Assembly (NCBI GenBank): GCA_017457865.1
Contig: JAFTGN010000021.1
Span: 1 to 34,223, forward strand
DNA from: Lachnospiraceae bacterium
GTDB taxonomy: Bacteria; Bacillota; Clostridia; Lachnospirales; Lachnospiraceae
Reading direction: 5' to 3'
DNA length: 34,223 bases
The notes beneath the pieces were generated by a model. That model saw only the letters and a program-made list of their open reading frames with translations, did no database searches and was not told where the DNA came from. Of this stretch, positions 16,390 through 24,739 are shown one piece after another (position 1 is the stretch's first letter; each line of letters opens with the position of its first letter). The position numbers and the translations under genes were made by a program.

Positions 16390-16482
16390 GAATTTTCCTC
16401 CCCAGACATGATCGTTTGTATTTCCATCGAATTTTCCAAAGCCCATCAGATCAATGGAATCGTGGAATTTGTCGGTGTTTTT

Positions 16483-16511
16483 AGTATAGCACCGGAAAAT
16501 TCAGAAGTAAA
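16483..16511 (-). promoter_or_regulatory. Promoter of the M14 carboxypeptidase gene
   Basis: On the minus strand TTTACT, a 17-base spacer and TATACT preceded by TG (TGcTATACT). It faces away from the tatD promoter 62 bases to the right. Confidence 0.65.
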
Positions 16512-16572
16512 GTGGAAAATAGGAGAATTCAATGTAAAAAATGGAACAAATATAGTTACAGAATTTTCAGAA

Positions 16573-16601
16573 TTGAAGAACCAGCCGGGGCGTGTTATAA
16601 T
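16573..16601 (+). promoter_or_regulatory. Promoter of tatD-ksgA
   Basis: TTGAAG at 16573-16578, a 17-base spacer and TGtTATAAT ending at 16601. The tatD ATG is 31 bases downstream, so the leader is short. Confidence 0.85.
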
Positions 16602-16631
16602 GGCAAAAGCATTGAGAAATGGAGACAGGAC

Positions 16632-17405
16632 ATGATTTTTGATACACATGCACACTATGATGACAAACAGTTTGATGAGGATCGGGCAGAACTGCTCTCG
16701 TCTCTGCCAAAGCAAGGTGTAGGCAGGGTGGTAAATGTAGCAGCGGATTGGGAGTCTGTGGCAGATACGCTTGCATTGAGCAGACAGTATGACCATGTAT
16801 TTGCGGCACTGGGGATTCATCCTTCTCATACTGCAGAACTGGATGAGGTGCGTTTTAGTATACTGGGGGCAGCGCTGCGCCAGCCAAAAGTAGTTGCAGT
16901 GGGCGAAATCGGTCTGGATTATTATTGGAAGGAACCGGAGAAGGAACTCCAGAAGGAATGGTTTATCAAACAGCTGGAATTGGCAGAGGAAGTAAAGAAG
17001 CCGGTGATTATTCACAGCCGGGATGCAGCAGCTGACACATTGGAGTTGATGCAGCAATATGGCAGATACTTAGGCGGTATCATTCACTGTTATTCTTACA
17101 GTGTAGAGATGGCAAAGAATTATCTGGATATGGGATACTATCTGGGCATCGGGGGTGTGGTGACATTTGCCAATGGGCGAAAGCTTCACGAGGTGGTACA
17201 GTATGCGCCATTGGACAGACTGGTGCTGGAAACAGACTGCCCGTATCTGTCTCCAGAGCCATTTCGTGGCAGAGGCAATCGGAACAGTTCTCTGCGTTTG
17301 CCCTATGTCATAAAAAAGATTGCAGAATTGAAACAGGTCACACCAGAAGAGGTGGAAGAAGCTACCTGGAAAAATGCCTGTCAGGTATACCGCTTACAGG
17401 AGTAG
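16632..17405 (+). CDS. TatD-family metal-dependent DNase/hydrolase
   Basis: A 257-residue TIM-barrel amidohydrolase of the TatD family, implicated in 3'-5' exonuclease activity and DNA repair or RNA quality control. Metal ligands are visible: MIFDTHAHYDD (His6, His8), VGEIGLDYYW (Glu), PVIIHSRDA (His), GIIHCYSYS (His) and VLETDCPYLSPEPFRG (Asp). The ATG at 16632 is where the family begins and has GGAGA about 7 bases upstream; the longer frame from 16512 crosses the promoter. The neighbour order tatD-ksgA is conserved in Firmicutes, though rnmV (RNase M5), which usually lies between, is absent here. It is 81 bases upstream of ksgA in the same direction. Confidence 0.93.
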   Translation: MIFDTHAHYDDKQFDEDRAELLSSLPKQGVGRVVNVAADWESVADTLALSRQYDHVFAALGIHPSHTAELDEVRFSILGAALRQPKVVAVGEIGLDYYWKEPEKELQKEWFIKQLELAEEVKKPVIIHSRDAAADTLELMQQYGRYLGGIIHCYSYSVEMAKNYLDMGYYLGIGGVVTFANGRKLHEVVQYAPLDRLVLETDCPYLSPEPFRGRGNRNSSLRLPYVIKKIAELKQVTPEEVEEATWKNACQVYRLQE

Positions 17406-17486
17406 AGATAGAGAATCCCATGAAATATTTGTAAAGTGATATGGGAGAGAGAAGGCAATAAAATAAAATGGGAATGGAGGAAGCAT

Positions 17487-18365
17487 ATGGCAACCCTTGG
17501 GAATCCACAGAATACGATAGAAATCTTGCAGAAATACCAGTTTACTTTTGCAAAAAAGTTTGGACAGAATTTTTTGATTGATACGCATGTATTGGAGAAA
17601 ATCATTGCAGCTGCCAATGTGACAAAAGAAGATTTTGTATTGGAGATCGGACCTGGCATCGGCACGATGACTCAGTATCTGGCAGAAACGGCCAGAGAAG
17701 TGGTGGCGGTGGAAATCGATGACCATTTGATTCCCATTCTAAGTGATACTTTGTCCGGGTATGACAATGTGACGGTGCTGCATGAGGATATTTTAAAAGT
17801 GGATATCAATGCATTGGCACAGGAGAAAAACGGAGGAAAGCCCATTAAGGTGGTGGCGAACCTTCCATATTATATCACGACACCTATTATTATGCAGCTG
17901 TTTGAAAGTCATGTGCCCCTGCAAAGTGTAACAGTCATGGTGCAGAAAGAGGTAGCAATGCGCATGCAGTCTGTGCCAGGCAGCAAGGACTACGGTGCCC
18001 TGTCACTGGCAGTGCAGTATTATGCCAAGCCTTATCTGGCAGCAAACGTTCCTCCTAACTGTTTTATGCCTCGTCCAAATGTAGGTTCTGCAGTGATTAC
18101 ACTGACCTGTCACGAAGAACCACCGGTACAGGTGTCAGATGAAAAACTGTTGTTCCGGCTGATTCGTGCTTCTTTTAATCAGAGACGGAAAACACTGGTC
18201 AATGGACTGACCAATGCACCGGAATTGCCTTTCACAAAAGAGCAGGTGGTTGCCGCAGTGGAATCTTTGGGAAAGGGAGCGACTGTCAGAGGGGAAGTGT
18301 TGACATTGGACGAGTTTGCAAAATTGACAGATTATTTTGTGGACATGAAGACAGAAAAGCAATAA
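17487..18365 (+). CDS. ksgA: 16S rRNA (adenine1518/1519-N6,N6)-dimethyltransferase
   Basis: Dimethylates two adjacent adenines in the 3' hairpin of 16S rRNA late in small-subunit assembly. The 292-residue protein has FAKKFGQNFLID at the N-terminus, the SAM motif VLEIGPGIGTMTQYLAE, the acidic strand VVAVEID, the catalytic NLPYYITTP and the C-terminal RNA-binding part with SFNQRRKTLVNGL. Length is standard. The internal ATG at 17487 is used because GGAGG stands 6 bases upstream and family N-termini begin there. It is co-directional with tatD and probably shares its promoter. Confidence 0.97.
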   Translation: MATLGNPQNTIEILQKYQFTFAKKFGQNFLIDTHVLEKIIAAANVTKEDFVLEIGPGIGTMTQYLAETAREVVAVEIDDHLIPILSDTLSGYDNVTVLHEDILKVDINALAQEKNGGKPIKVVANLPYYITTPIIMQLFESHVPLQSVTVMVQKEVAMRMQSVPGSKDYGALSLAVQYYAKPYLAANVPPNCFMPRPNVGSAVITLTCHEEPPVQVSDEKLLFRLIRASFNQRRKTLVNGLTNAPELPFTKEQVVAAVESLGKGATVRGEVLTLDEFAKLTDYFVDMKTEKQ

Positions 18366-18466
18366 CCATCTACAAGAAATGACTGATAAAGGTATTCGGT
18401 TTCCGGTCTAATTTGGAATAGACTTTCATATATTTAGAAGGAATTGACCGGGGGCGTTTGCGGAAA

Positions 18467-19717
18467 ATGGCATTGTATAGACGGTTTGCAATTTATTTTT
18501 ATCAATATCAGGGAGCAAGAAAAGGCGCTTTTGCAGGATTTGGCATGGTGGAATTGCGTGACGGTAGGATGCGGATGCAGATTACCGGCAGAGGCAGTTA
18601 CCAGAATGCACAGCTGGAAGTATATGGACTGTTAGATGCGCCGGGGGAGATGGCCGGGATTCATCTGGGAACGATGCAGTCCGGTCATTTTTCATATGAG
18701 GGCAGTTTGCAGCTTCATCCGGAAAAATCTTTTCAGGAGCTGCGTGGCATTGTCTTGTGCCAAAAGCCAGGTGCAGATCGAGTGGCAGTGGCACTCTGGG
18801 CTGGAAACTTTCATACAGAGGCTTTTTATACATGGACACCCAAGGAAGAGCAGATGCAGACACAAAGAGGGAAAAGCATAAAAGAGGCACAGCTTGAAAC
18901 TGCACAACTTGGTGTATGTGAAATTCAAGATGATGTGGTAGAAGCGGAGGGAAAAACCAGCCCACAGCAGGCAAGTGATCTGGATGTAGAAGAGGAACGT
19001 TTGATACAGGAAGAAAGGTTTCTGGATGTAGAGGAGGAACGTTTGATACAGGAAGAAAGGTTTCTGGACGTAGAAGAGGAAGGTTTAGGAGATGATTTGA
19101 ATGTGGATGAGAAAAGATTTGACCAGAAAGAAAATGACTCAAGTGTGGAGGATAAGATTTGTAATCAAGAAGATAATGGTTTGAAAGTAGAGAATATGGA
19201 TGAAAATAAGGAGAAACAGAATACGGAAGTGGAGAATGTTGATGTAAAGAAAGAAGAAACACAAGGAAATGTAGAGAATAATTTGGAAAATGTACGTATG
19301 GATCAGGAGCAGGAAGCATATGAACAGGAAACAGGCGAGGAAGAATATCCAGTGGATGATTTCTGGGAGCAGATGTACCGGGAGTTTCCAAAGATGATAT
19401 TGCAGGTGGATGGGGAACAGGTGTCTGCATTACGGATTCGTCCTTGTGACATCAGTCGTTTGCCCAAAACAGACTGGGGGCGTGGGTATATGCAGTTTCT
19501 GGCACGGCAGTACAATCAGTATCGCTGTATGATCCTGGGAAGACAATCCCAGAAAGGTAGATGGCAATATTTTCTGGGATTGCCCGGCAGTGACACCCCA
19601 TCAGAAAGAAAGGATGCTGCGGATGTGGGATTTATAGATTTTATACCAATACAGTGTCCGGTACATCGGCAAATGAAAGGATTCTGGATGTACAATCTGG
19701 ATTTTCAGATACGGTAA
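18467..19717 (+). CDS. DUF6128-like protein with a variable acidic repeat linker
   Basis: A 416-residue protein of unknown function, similar in plan to a family I associate with Lachnospiraceae. The N-terminal domain (about 1-130) starts MALYRRFAIYFYQYQGARKG and is beta-rich (GFGMVELRDGRMRMQI). The middle (about 135-300) is very acidic and repetitive, with 2.5 copies of a 14-residue unit. The C-terminal domain (about 300-416) contains DDFWEQMYREFPKM, IRPCDISRLPKTDW, YHLLLG-type strands (here YFLGLPG) and a final KGFWMYNLDF. No signal peptide or membrane segment. An in-frame TTG at 18458 has GGGGG only 3 bases away; the ATG at 18467 gives the family-like N-terminus and is preferred. It lies 101 bases after ksgA. 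Confidence 0.75.
   Translation: MALYRRFAIYFYQYQGARKGAFAGFGMVELRDGRMRMQITGRGSYQNAQLEVYGLLDAPGEMAGIHLGTMQSGHFSYEGSLQLHPEKSFQELRGIVLCQKPGADRVAVALWAGNFHTEAFYTWTPKEEQMQTQRGKSIKEAQLETAQLGVCEIQDDVVEAEGKTSPQQASDLDVEEERLIQEERFLDVEEERLIQEERFLDVEEEGLGDDLNVDEKRFDQKENDSSVEDKICNQEDNGLKVENMDENKEKQNTEVENVDVKKEETQGNVENNLENVRMDQEQEAYEQETGEEEYPVDDFWEQMYREFPKMILQVDGEQVSALRIRPCDISRLPKTDWGRGYMQFLARQYNQYRCMILGRQSQKGRWQYFLGLPGSDTPSERKDAADVGFIDFIPIQCPVHRQMKGFWMYNLDFQIR
18980..19087 (+). repeat. 2.5 tandem copies of a 42-base in-frame repeat
   Basis: Units begin at 18980, 19022 and 19064. The first two are identical except for one base and encode LDVEEERLIQEERF; the third is cut to about 24 bases and has diverged. 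The near identity suggests recent slippage expansion inside the acidic linker of the host gene. Confidence 0.92.
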
Positions 19718-19742
19718 AAGCGATGGAAAGGAATATTAGCAG

Positions 19743-19770
19743 AGGCGATTGGCTAGGATGCCAATCGCCT
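19743..19770 (+). terminator. 11-bp hairpin between the DUF6128-like gene and tadA
   Basis: AGGCGATTGGC pairs perfectly with GCCAATCGCCT around TAGGAT. No T run follows (TTCAAAATAAGG), and the tadA ribosome site begins 10 bases later. It may be a weak terminator, an RNA-stability element or a tadA leader structure. Confidence 0.5.
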
Positions 19771-19788
19771 TCAAAATAAGGAGGCACT

Positions 19789-20292
19789 ATGACGACAGAA
19801 GAAAAATATATGAAAGAAGCCATCAGGCAAGCTCAAAAGGCGCTGGCATTGGAGGAGGTCCCCATCGGCTGTGTCATTGTCTGGCAGGATCAGATCATCG
19901 CCAGAGGATACAACAGACGTAATACGGACAGGAGTACCCTTTCCCATGCAGAACTGATTGCCATTCGCAGGGCAAGCAAAAAGCTGGGAGACTGGCGTTT
20001 GGAAGAATGTACTTTGTATGTCACATTAGAACCCTGCCAGATGTGTGCCGGTGCAATCGTACAAGCCCGGATTCCCAAAGTGGTCATGGGATGCATGAAT
20101 GGCAAGGCAGGATGCGCCGGTTCTATTTTAAATCTGTTACAGATGGATCAGTTCAATCACCAGGCAGAAGTGGTGAGAGGTGTATTAGAAGAAGAATGCT
20201 CTGCTATGCTGTCTGATTTTTTCAGGGAAATGCGGAGAAAGAAGAAACAGCGAGAGAGATTGACTGGACAAGAGGAGGGAAAAGCAGAGTAG
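19789..20292 (+). CDS. tadA: tRNA-specific adenosine deaminase
   Basis: Converts adenosine 34 to inosine in tRNA-Arg(ACG), needed to read CGN codons. The 167-residue protein has the zinc deaminase signatures: His53 and Glu55 in LSHAELIAI, and Cys83 and Cys86 in LEPCQMCAGAIV. MGCMNGKAGCAGSILNLL and the FFREMRRKKK tail match bacterial TadA. GGAGG is 4 bases before the ATG. In Firmicutes tadA commonly precedes the SRP RNA gene, as it does here at a distance of 250 bases. Confidence 0.95.
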   Translation: MTTEEKYMKEAIRQAQKALALEEVPIGCVIVWQDQIIARGYNRRNTDRSTLSHAELIAIRRASKKLGDWRLEECTLYVTLEPCQMCAGAIVQARIPKVVMGCMNGKAGCAGSILNLLQMDQFNHQAEVVRGVLEEECSAMLSDFFREMRRKKKQRERLTGQEEGKAE

Positions 20293-20354
20293 GAAGCAGT
20301 ACCCCACGGGCAATACGATCCAGAAGAAAGATGGCGTATATTTCAGAGTGATAG

Positions 20355-20435
20355 GGTGCCCTGCCGGAGGTTGCACAGGTGGTGACAGACAATCTGTCTC
20401 TGGAAGATGTGTACTTACATTATCTGGGAATATAG
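20355..20435 (+). pseudogene. C-terminal fragment of an ABC-transporter ATP-binding protein
   Basis: The frame ending at the TAG of 20433-20435 reads LPEVAQVVTDNLSLEDVYLHY then LGI. The SLEDVYLHYLG ending is the usual C-terminus of ABC-2 type exporter ATPases. Stop codons at 20349-20354 close the frame upstream and no Walker motifs are near, so at most about 25 codons remain. It lies between tadA and the SRP RNA. Confidence 0.5.
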
Positions 20436-20507
20436 GTGAAGTGTTTGCAGCAAAGGATAAAAATAGAGATTGAGTTTATAGAAAACAATCATTTTGTAAA
20501 TTTTCTA

Positions 20508-20536
20508 TAGACAAAAAGTGGAATCTGTAGTATAAT
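20508..20536 (+). promoter_or_regulatory. Promoter of the SRP RNA gene
   Basis: TAGACA at 20508-20513, a 17-base spacer and TATAAT at 20531-20536, placing the transcription start at about 20543, exactly at the 5' arm of the RNA. Confidence 0.85.
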
Positions 20537-20542
20537 AACAGA

Positions 20543-20809
20543 ACCGTGCAGCCGGGGAATTAGCGGTGCCCTGTACCTGCAATCCGCTACAGCAGGGGTG
20601 ATGCCGATTCTGAGGACGGTCTTTTGTGAGGACTGCCTTTGGTAAGTGGCGATGACGTCTGGGTCTTGCGCAATAGAGGCCTCTGAACCGTGTCAGGTCA
20701 GGAATGGAGCAGCACTAAGGAGTCTCCTTTATGTGCCGCAAGGCAGCCTGGGCTGAGTTAACTGCCAGAGTAACGCTTGTAGAAGCCATTCGAGGTTTTG
20801 GCGCACGGA
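20543..20809 (+). ncRNA. ffs: Signal recognition particle RNA, large Firmicutes type
   Basis: About 267 bases, the expected size of the large SRP RNA with an Alu domain. The ends pair (CCGTGC at 20544-20549 with GCACGG at 20803-20808). The Alu-like 5' part includes TAGCGGTGCCCTGTACCTGC and the matching GCAGGGG. The S-domain tip reads GTGTCAGGTC then AGGAATGGAGCAGC, the conserved SRP54-binding helix 8 (loop slightly different from the common GGAA form). The RNA binds Ffh and targets nascent membrane and secreted proteins. dnaX, which normally follows in Firmicutes, is not present here. Confidence 0.93.
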
Positions 20810-20810
20810 G

Positions 20811-21142
20811 AAAAATGAATACTCTTGTAACAAAAGGGGAGTAGTTGCATACATGATGAAGAGTGTGACAGCAGTGTGTGATCTGGCTGATTTTGTGCCA
20901 GAGGATTGCTGTGGAGCATCGGAGGATGTATGTTCTGGTCTTCGTCAGGACGTTTGCGAAAGCAGGCCGGAGCCAGACACGGAATATAGAAGAAGCAACA
21001 AGACTTTTTGTGCACAAACATTGTGCGCAGGGAGTCTTTTTCTGTTTTTATAAACGAGTCTGTGAGTTTTACTGTTGCAGATGGACCACTGATCTGAAAA
21101 CAGAGAGATCCTGAACAGGAATGGAGAAAATGGAGGAACATC
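20811..21142. other. 332-base gap between SRP RNA and the P-type ATPase
   Basis: No recognisable gene, although two overlapping plus-strand frames of 66 and 78 codons cross it (20853-21053 and 20878-21114); both are cysteine-rich, lack ribosome sites and do not look like known proteins. No convincing SRP RNA terminator or ATPase promoter was found. It may be decayed coding DNA. Confidence 0.4.
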
Positions 21143-23755
21143 ATGAAAGAAGTCTACCAAATGACCAGAGAAGAAGTGACGGAGGGCATAGACGCCAGTC
21201 GTGGACTGAGCCGTGGAGAAGTAGAGAAGCGGCTGCAGCAATATGGAGAGAATGCATTGCAGGAAGCAGGAAAGAAAAGCGTGCTTCGGGTATTCGCAGA
21301 GCAGTTTGCGGATCTGCTGGTGCTGATTTTGATTGGGGCGGCCATCATTTCCATGTTGTCGGGGAGTGAAGAAAGCGCCATTGTCATCTTTGTAGTCATC
21401 CTGCTCAATGCGGTGCTGGGCACCGTACAGTATGTGAAGGCACAGAAATCACTGGATTCCCTGAAAGCATTGTCATCTCCTCACGCCAGAGTGCTGCGTG
21501 ACGGAGTGAAGCAGGAAGTGCTGACTAAGGACATCGTGCCGGGTGATATCCTGTTATTAGAAGCCGGAGATCTGGTGGCAGCAGACGGCAGGATTTTGAC
21601 CAATTATTCTTTGCAGGTCAATGAAAGTGCCCTGACTGGAGAATCCACCAATGTGGACAAAAGCGAGGAAGTGATCACAGAGCAGGTGGCGCTGGGTGAC
21701 AGGACCAATATGGTCTATTCCGGTAGTCTGGTCACATACGGCAGAGCCGATGTACTGGTGACCGGCACAGGTATGAATACGGAAATGGGTCGGATCGCCG
21801 GTCTGATGAATGACACCGGAGAGAAGAAGACTCCCTTGCAGGTGAGTCTGGATTCCTTCAGCCAGAAGCTGGCCATCGTCATATTGATCATCAGTGCCAT
21901 CGTCTTTGCACTGCGTATCTTCCAGAAAGAGCCGGTGTTAGATTCTCTCATGTTTGCAGTGGCACTGGCAGTGGCAGCTATTCCGGAAGCATTAGGTTCT
22001 ATCGTAACCATCGTACAGGCCATGGGTACGTCCAAGATGGCGGCAGACAATGCCATCGTGAAGGAACTGAAGGCGGTGGAGAGTTTAGGCTGTGTATCGG
22101 TCATCTGTTCCGATAAGACCGGTACCCTGACCCAGAACCGTATGACCGTACAGGAAATTTATATCAATGAACAGATTTTAAAGCCGGAGGAGCTGACATT
22201 GACTTCCTCCCTGCACCGGTATCTGCTGTATGCGGCCATTTTGGACAATGATTCTGTCATGCAGGAGGACAAAGGCATCGGAGATCCCACCGAATCCTGT
22301 CTGCTGTTGATGGCCAGAAAAGCAGGCCTCACCAGAGCGGGTATTTCGGAAGAAGACATTCGAAGTATGATGCCACGTATGGAGGAGATTCCCTTTGATT
22401 CCGATCGAAAGCTGATGAGTGTCAAGTACCGGATTCATGGCATCCCTACTGTATTGACCAAGGGTGCGGTGGATGTGATGCTGGATCGTACTGTGAAGAT
22501 TGCCACAGAAGAGGGCATTCGGGAACTGACAAAAGAGGACAGGGAGGCCATCTTTGCCCAGAACCAGCGTTTCTCGGAAAATGGTCTTCGTGTGCTGGCA
22601 TTTGCTTATAAAGAAACCACAGAGGATGATACACTGACACTGGAAAATGAGCGGGATTACATCTTTGTAGGTTTGGTCTCCATGGCAGATCCGCCACGTC
22701 CGGAATCTGCACAGGCTGTGAAAGAAGCCATCGGAGCCGGCATCCGTCCTGTGATGATCACCGGTGACCATAAAGTGACCGCATCTGCCATCGCAAAGCA
22801 GATCGGCATTTTCCGGGAGGGAGATCTGGCCGTGACCGGTCAGGAACTGGATGCCATGTCCGATACAGAACTGGATGAAACATTGGAAAAGATTTCCGTC
22901 TATGCCCGTGTGTCACCGGAGAACAAGATTCGTATTGTAGATGCATGGCAGAGAAAGGGGCAGATCGTTGCCATGACCGGTGACGGTGTCAATGATGCAC
23001 CGGCCCTGAAAAAGGCAGACATCGGTGTGGCCATGGGTATCACCGGTACAGAAGTGTCCAAGGATGCGGCTTCTATGATCTTGTCCGATGACAACTTTGC
23101 TACCATTATCAAAGCTGTGTTGAACGGCAGAAATGTGTATCGGAATATTTTAAATTCCATCCTGTTTTTGCTGTCCGGCAATCTGGGTGCCATCCTGACG
23201 GTGATCTGCTGCTCCTTAGCTGCGTTGCCAAGTCCCTTTGAGCCGGTACATTTGCTGTTCATCAACCTGATCACAGACTCTCTGCCAGCCCTTGCCATCG
23301 GTATGGAACCGGCAGATCCAAAGCTGTTACAGGATCAACCGAGAGATGCAAAAGAAGGCATTCTCACAAAGAAGTTTTCCTGGAAACTGGTGGGTTACGG
23401 CATTTTGATCGGGGCAGCGTCACTGGCCGCCTTTGGAATCGGTTTGCAGACCGATGCCAGAACAGCCAGAACCATGGCATTTGCCACTTTGTCACTGGCT
23501 CGTCTGTTCCACGGCTTTAACTGCAGAGGAGAGGAATCCATCACAAAGCTGGGATTTGGTTCCAATCTGTGGAGTGTAGGGGCATTTGCGGCAGGCGCAG
23601 TCCTGTTGGCACTGGTATTGTTTGTACCGGTATTGCAGAGATTGTTCTTAGCGGCTTCCTTAAACGGCATGCAGCTTCTGTGGATGCTGTTGCTGGCACT
23701 GGCGCCCACTTTGGTGATTCAGGTGAAGAAATGGATTGGCGAACGTCGTGGATGA
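21143..23755 (+). CDS. Type II (calcium-type) cation-transporting P-type ATPase
   Basis: An 870-residue inner-membrane ATPase that probably exports Ca2+ or a similar cation. Order: cytosolic N-terminus, M1-M2 (about 50-90), actuator domain with VNESALTGESTNVDK, M3-M4 with VAAIPEALGSIVTI, phosphorylation motif ICSDKTGTLTQNR (Asp324), nucleotide domain with FDSDRKLMSVKY and TKGAVDVML, hinge MTGDGVNDAPALKKADIG, then M5-M10. M6 has the cation-site NLITDSLPALAIG. In M5 the sequence is SGNLGAILTV, where SERCA has a site-I glutamate at the place of the alanine, so one ion per ATP is likely. GGAGG is 7 bases before the ATG. The gene is monocistronic with a strong terminator. Confidence 0.92.
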   Translation: MKEVYQMTREEVTEGIDASRGLSRGEVEKRLQQYGENALQEAGKKSVLRVFAEQFADLLVLILIGAAIISMLSGSEESAIVIFVVILLNAVLGTVQYVKAQKSLDSLKALSSPHARVLRDGVKQEVLTKDIVPGDILLLEAGDLVAADGRILTNYSLQVNESALTGESTNVDKSEEVITEQVALGDRTNMVYSGSLVTYGRADVLVTGTGMNTEMGRIAGLMNDTGEKKTPLQVSLDSFSQKLAIVILIISAIVFALRIFQKEPVLDSLMFAVALAVAAIPEALGSIVTIVQAMGTSKMAADNAIVKELKAVESLGCVSVICSDKTGTLTQNRMTVQEIYINEQILKPEELTLTSSLHRYLLYAAILDNDSVMQEDKGIGDPTESCLLLMARKAGLTRAGISEEDIRSMMPRMEEIPFDSDRKLMSVKYRIHGIPTVLTKGAVDVMLDRTVKIATEEGIRELTKEDREAIFAQNQRFSENGLRVLAFAYKETTEDDTLTLENERDYIFVGLVSMADPPRPESAQAVKEAIGAGIRPVMITGDHKVTASAIAKQIGIFREGDLAVTGQELDAMSDTELDETLEKISVYARVSPENKIRIVDAWQRKGQIVAMTGDGVNDAPALKKADIGVAMGITGTEVSKDAASMILSDDNFATIIKAVLNGRNVYRNILNSILFLLSGNLGAILTVICCSLAALPSPFEPVHLLFINLITDSLPALAIGMEPADPKLLQDQPRDAKEGILTKKFSWKLVGYGILIGAASLAAFGIGLQTDARTARTMAFATLSLARLFHGFNCRGEESITKLGFGSNLWSVGAFAAGAVLLALVLFVPVLQRLFLAASLNGMQLLWMLLLALAPTLVIQVKKWIGERRG

Positions 23756-23780
23756 TGTGCGGGGAGCCGGTGTGACCGAC

Positions 23781-23834
23781 ATGACACTGGATGAAATCAA
23801 TGGGGAGATCACAGCTGTAAGAAATGGGCAATAA
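23781..23834 (+). other. Possible tail fragment of a small protein
   Basis: Just after the ATPase stop a short frame reads MTLDEINGEITAVRNGQ and stops at 23832. The pattern resembles C-terminal ends of small antitoxin-like proteins, but it is only 17 codons and the frame upstream lies inside the ATPase gene. It may be chance or a relic. Confidence 0.2.
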
Positions 23835-23872
23835 AGATTTTGCACCATACTGAAAGAAAAAGGGTTATGAGA

Positions 23873-23909
23873 AGAGAGAAAGTCAAACGTTCTGGCTTTC
23901 TCTCTTTTT
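23873..23909 (+). terminator. Terminator of the P-type ATPase gene
   Basis: AGAGAGAAAG pairs perfectly with CTTTCTCTCT, extended by two more pairs, then TTTTT. It lies 117 bases after the ATPase stop codon. Confidence 0.9.
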
Positions 23910-23910
23910 A

Positions 23911-23980
23911 TGTAATAGGAAATTCCTATTACGCAACCGCACTCGGCGCGAGAATTCTGCATTCGCAGAATACTTTTCTT
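23911..23980. repeat. Dispersed palindromic element, copy B
   Basis: Starts with the perfect palindrome GTAATAGGAA-A-TTCCTATTAC (23912-23932), followed by a GC-rich spacer (CTCGGCGCGAG) and the hairpin ATTCTGC-ATTC-GCAGAAT, then ACTTTTCTT. It matches copy A at 2218-2276 in order, in ending and in its position directly after a terminator T run. Confidence 0.7.
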
Positions 23981-24041
23981 CGTATTTTCAGACCGGATCA
24001 CAAGAATTGAAAACCATTGTGATGGAAACACAACTTGCAGA

Positions 24042-24674
24042 TCAGATGTGTTTGCCGCAGATATCCTGTAACACACACCGGTCACAGTGAGGTGTGGTAC
24101 GGGCAGTGCAGATTTCCCTTCCATGGTACACCAGCCGGTGGCAGAAGGAACTGCCTTCTTCCGGCGGTACCAGTTTCCACAGTGCCATCTCCACTTTCTT
24201 CGGGTCTTTGATCTGGTCTACCAGTCCCATCCGGTTCACCAGACGGATGCAGTGGGTATCGGTGACGATGGCCGGTTTGCCGAACACATCTCCCATGATC
24301 AGATTGGCGCTTTTTCTTCCTACGCCGGGAAGGGAGAGTAACGCTTCAAAACTGTCCGGCACTTTCCCGTCATACTGGGTGAGCAGCATGTTCATGCAGC
24401 CATGGATGTCTCTGGCCTTGCTGTGCCCCAGACCACATGGTTTGACGATGGCTTCGATGTCTGCCACATCTGCATGTGCCAATGCTTCTACGGTAGGGTA
24501 TTTCTCGTACAATCCTTCTACCACCACATTGACTCTGGCATCGGTACATTGGGCAGCCAGACGGACGCTGACGAGAAGCTTCCATGCCTCATTATAATCC
24601 AGGGTACAGTCTGCGTCCGGGTATTCTTGTTTTAATCTCTCGATGATTTCTAATGTAAGTTCTTCTTTTGACAT
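24042..24674 (-). CDS. nth: Endonuclease III (DNA glycosylase/AP lyase)
   Basis: Base-excision repair enzyme removing oxidised pyrimidines. The 210-residue protein has the helix-hairpin-helix LPGVGRKSANLIMG with catalytic Lys121, catalytic Asp139 in IVTDTHCIRL, and a C-terminal 4Fe-4S site with Cys189, Cys197, Cys200 and Cys206. The first spacing is seven residues where the E. coli enzyme has six. The ribosome site CGGAGC is about 7 bases before the ATG. It is monocistronic on the minus strand, with its own promoter divergent from deoB. Confidence 0.94.
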   Translation of the reverse strand: MSKEELTLEIIERLKQEYPDADCTLDYNEAWKLLVSVRLAAQCTDARVNVVVEGLYEKYPTVEALAHADVADIEAIVKPCGLGHSKARDIHGCMNMLLTQYDGKVPDSFEALLSLPGVGRKSANLIMGDVFGKPAIVTDTHCIRLVNRMGLVDQIKDPKKVEMALWKLVPPEEGSSFCHRLVYHGREICTARTTPHCDRCVLQDICGKHI

Positions 24675-24739
24675 GGGATGCTCCGTTTCTTTCTGATCAG
24701 GACATTGCCTGTTTTTTTAAAATTGAAAAATGTATGGTG

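Noticed and set aside
18980..19087. Tandem repeat considered as a CRISPR-like array
   Set aside because: Units are contiguous, in frame with the protein and have no spacers.
18582..19430. Long minus-strand frame of 282 codons rich in Pro, His and Leu
   Set aside because: Mirror of the acidic DUF6128-like gene; biased codons of the real gene keep the opposite strand open.
20878..21114. Cysteine-rich 78-codon frame after the SRP RNA
   Set aside because: No ribosome site, no similarity recognised, and an overlapping frame is equally open; treated as non-coding gap.
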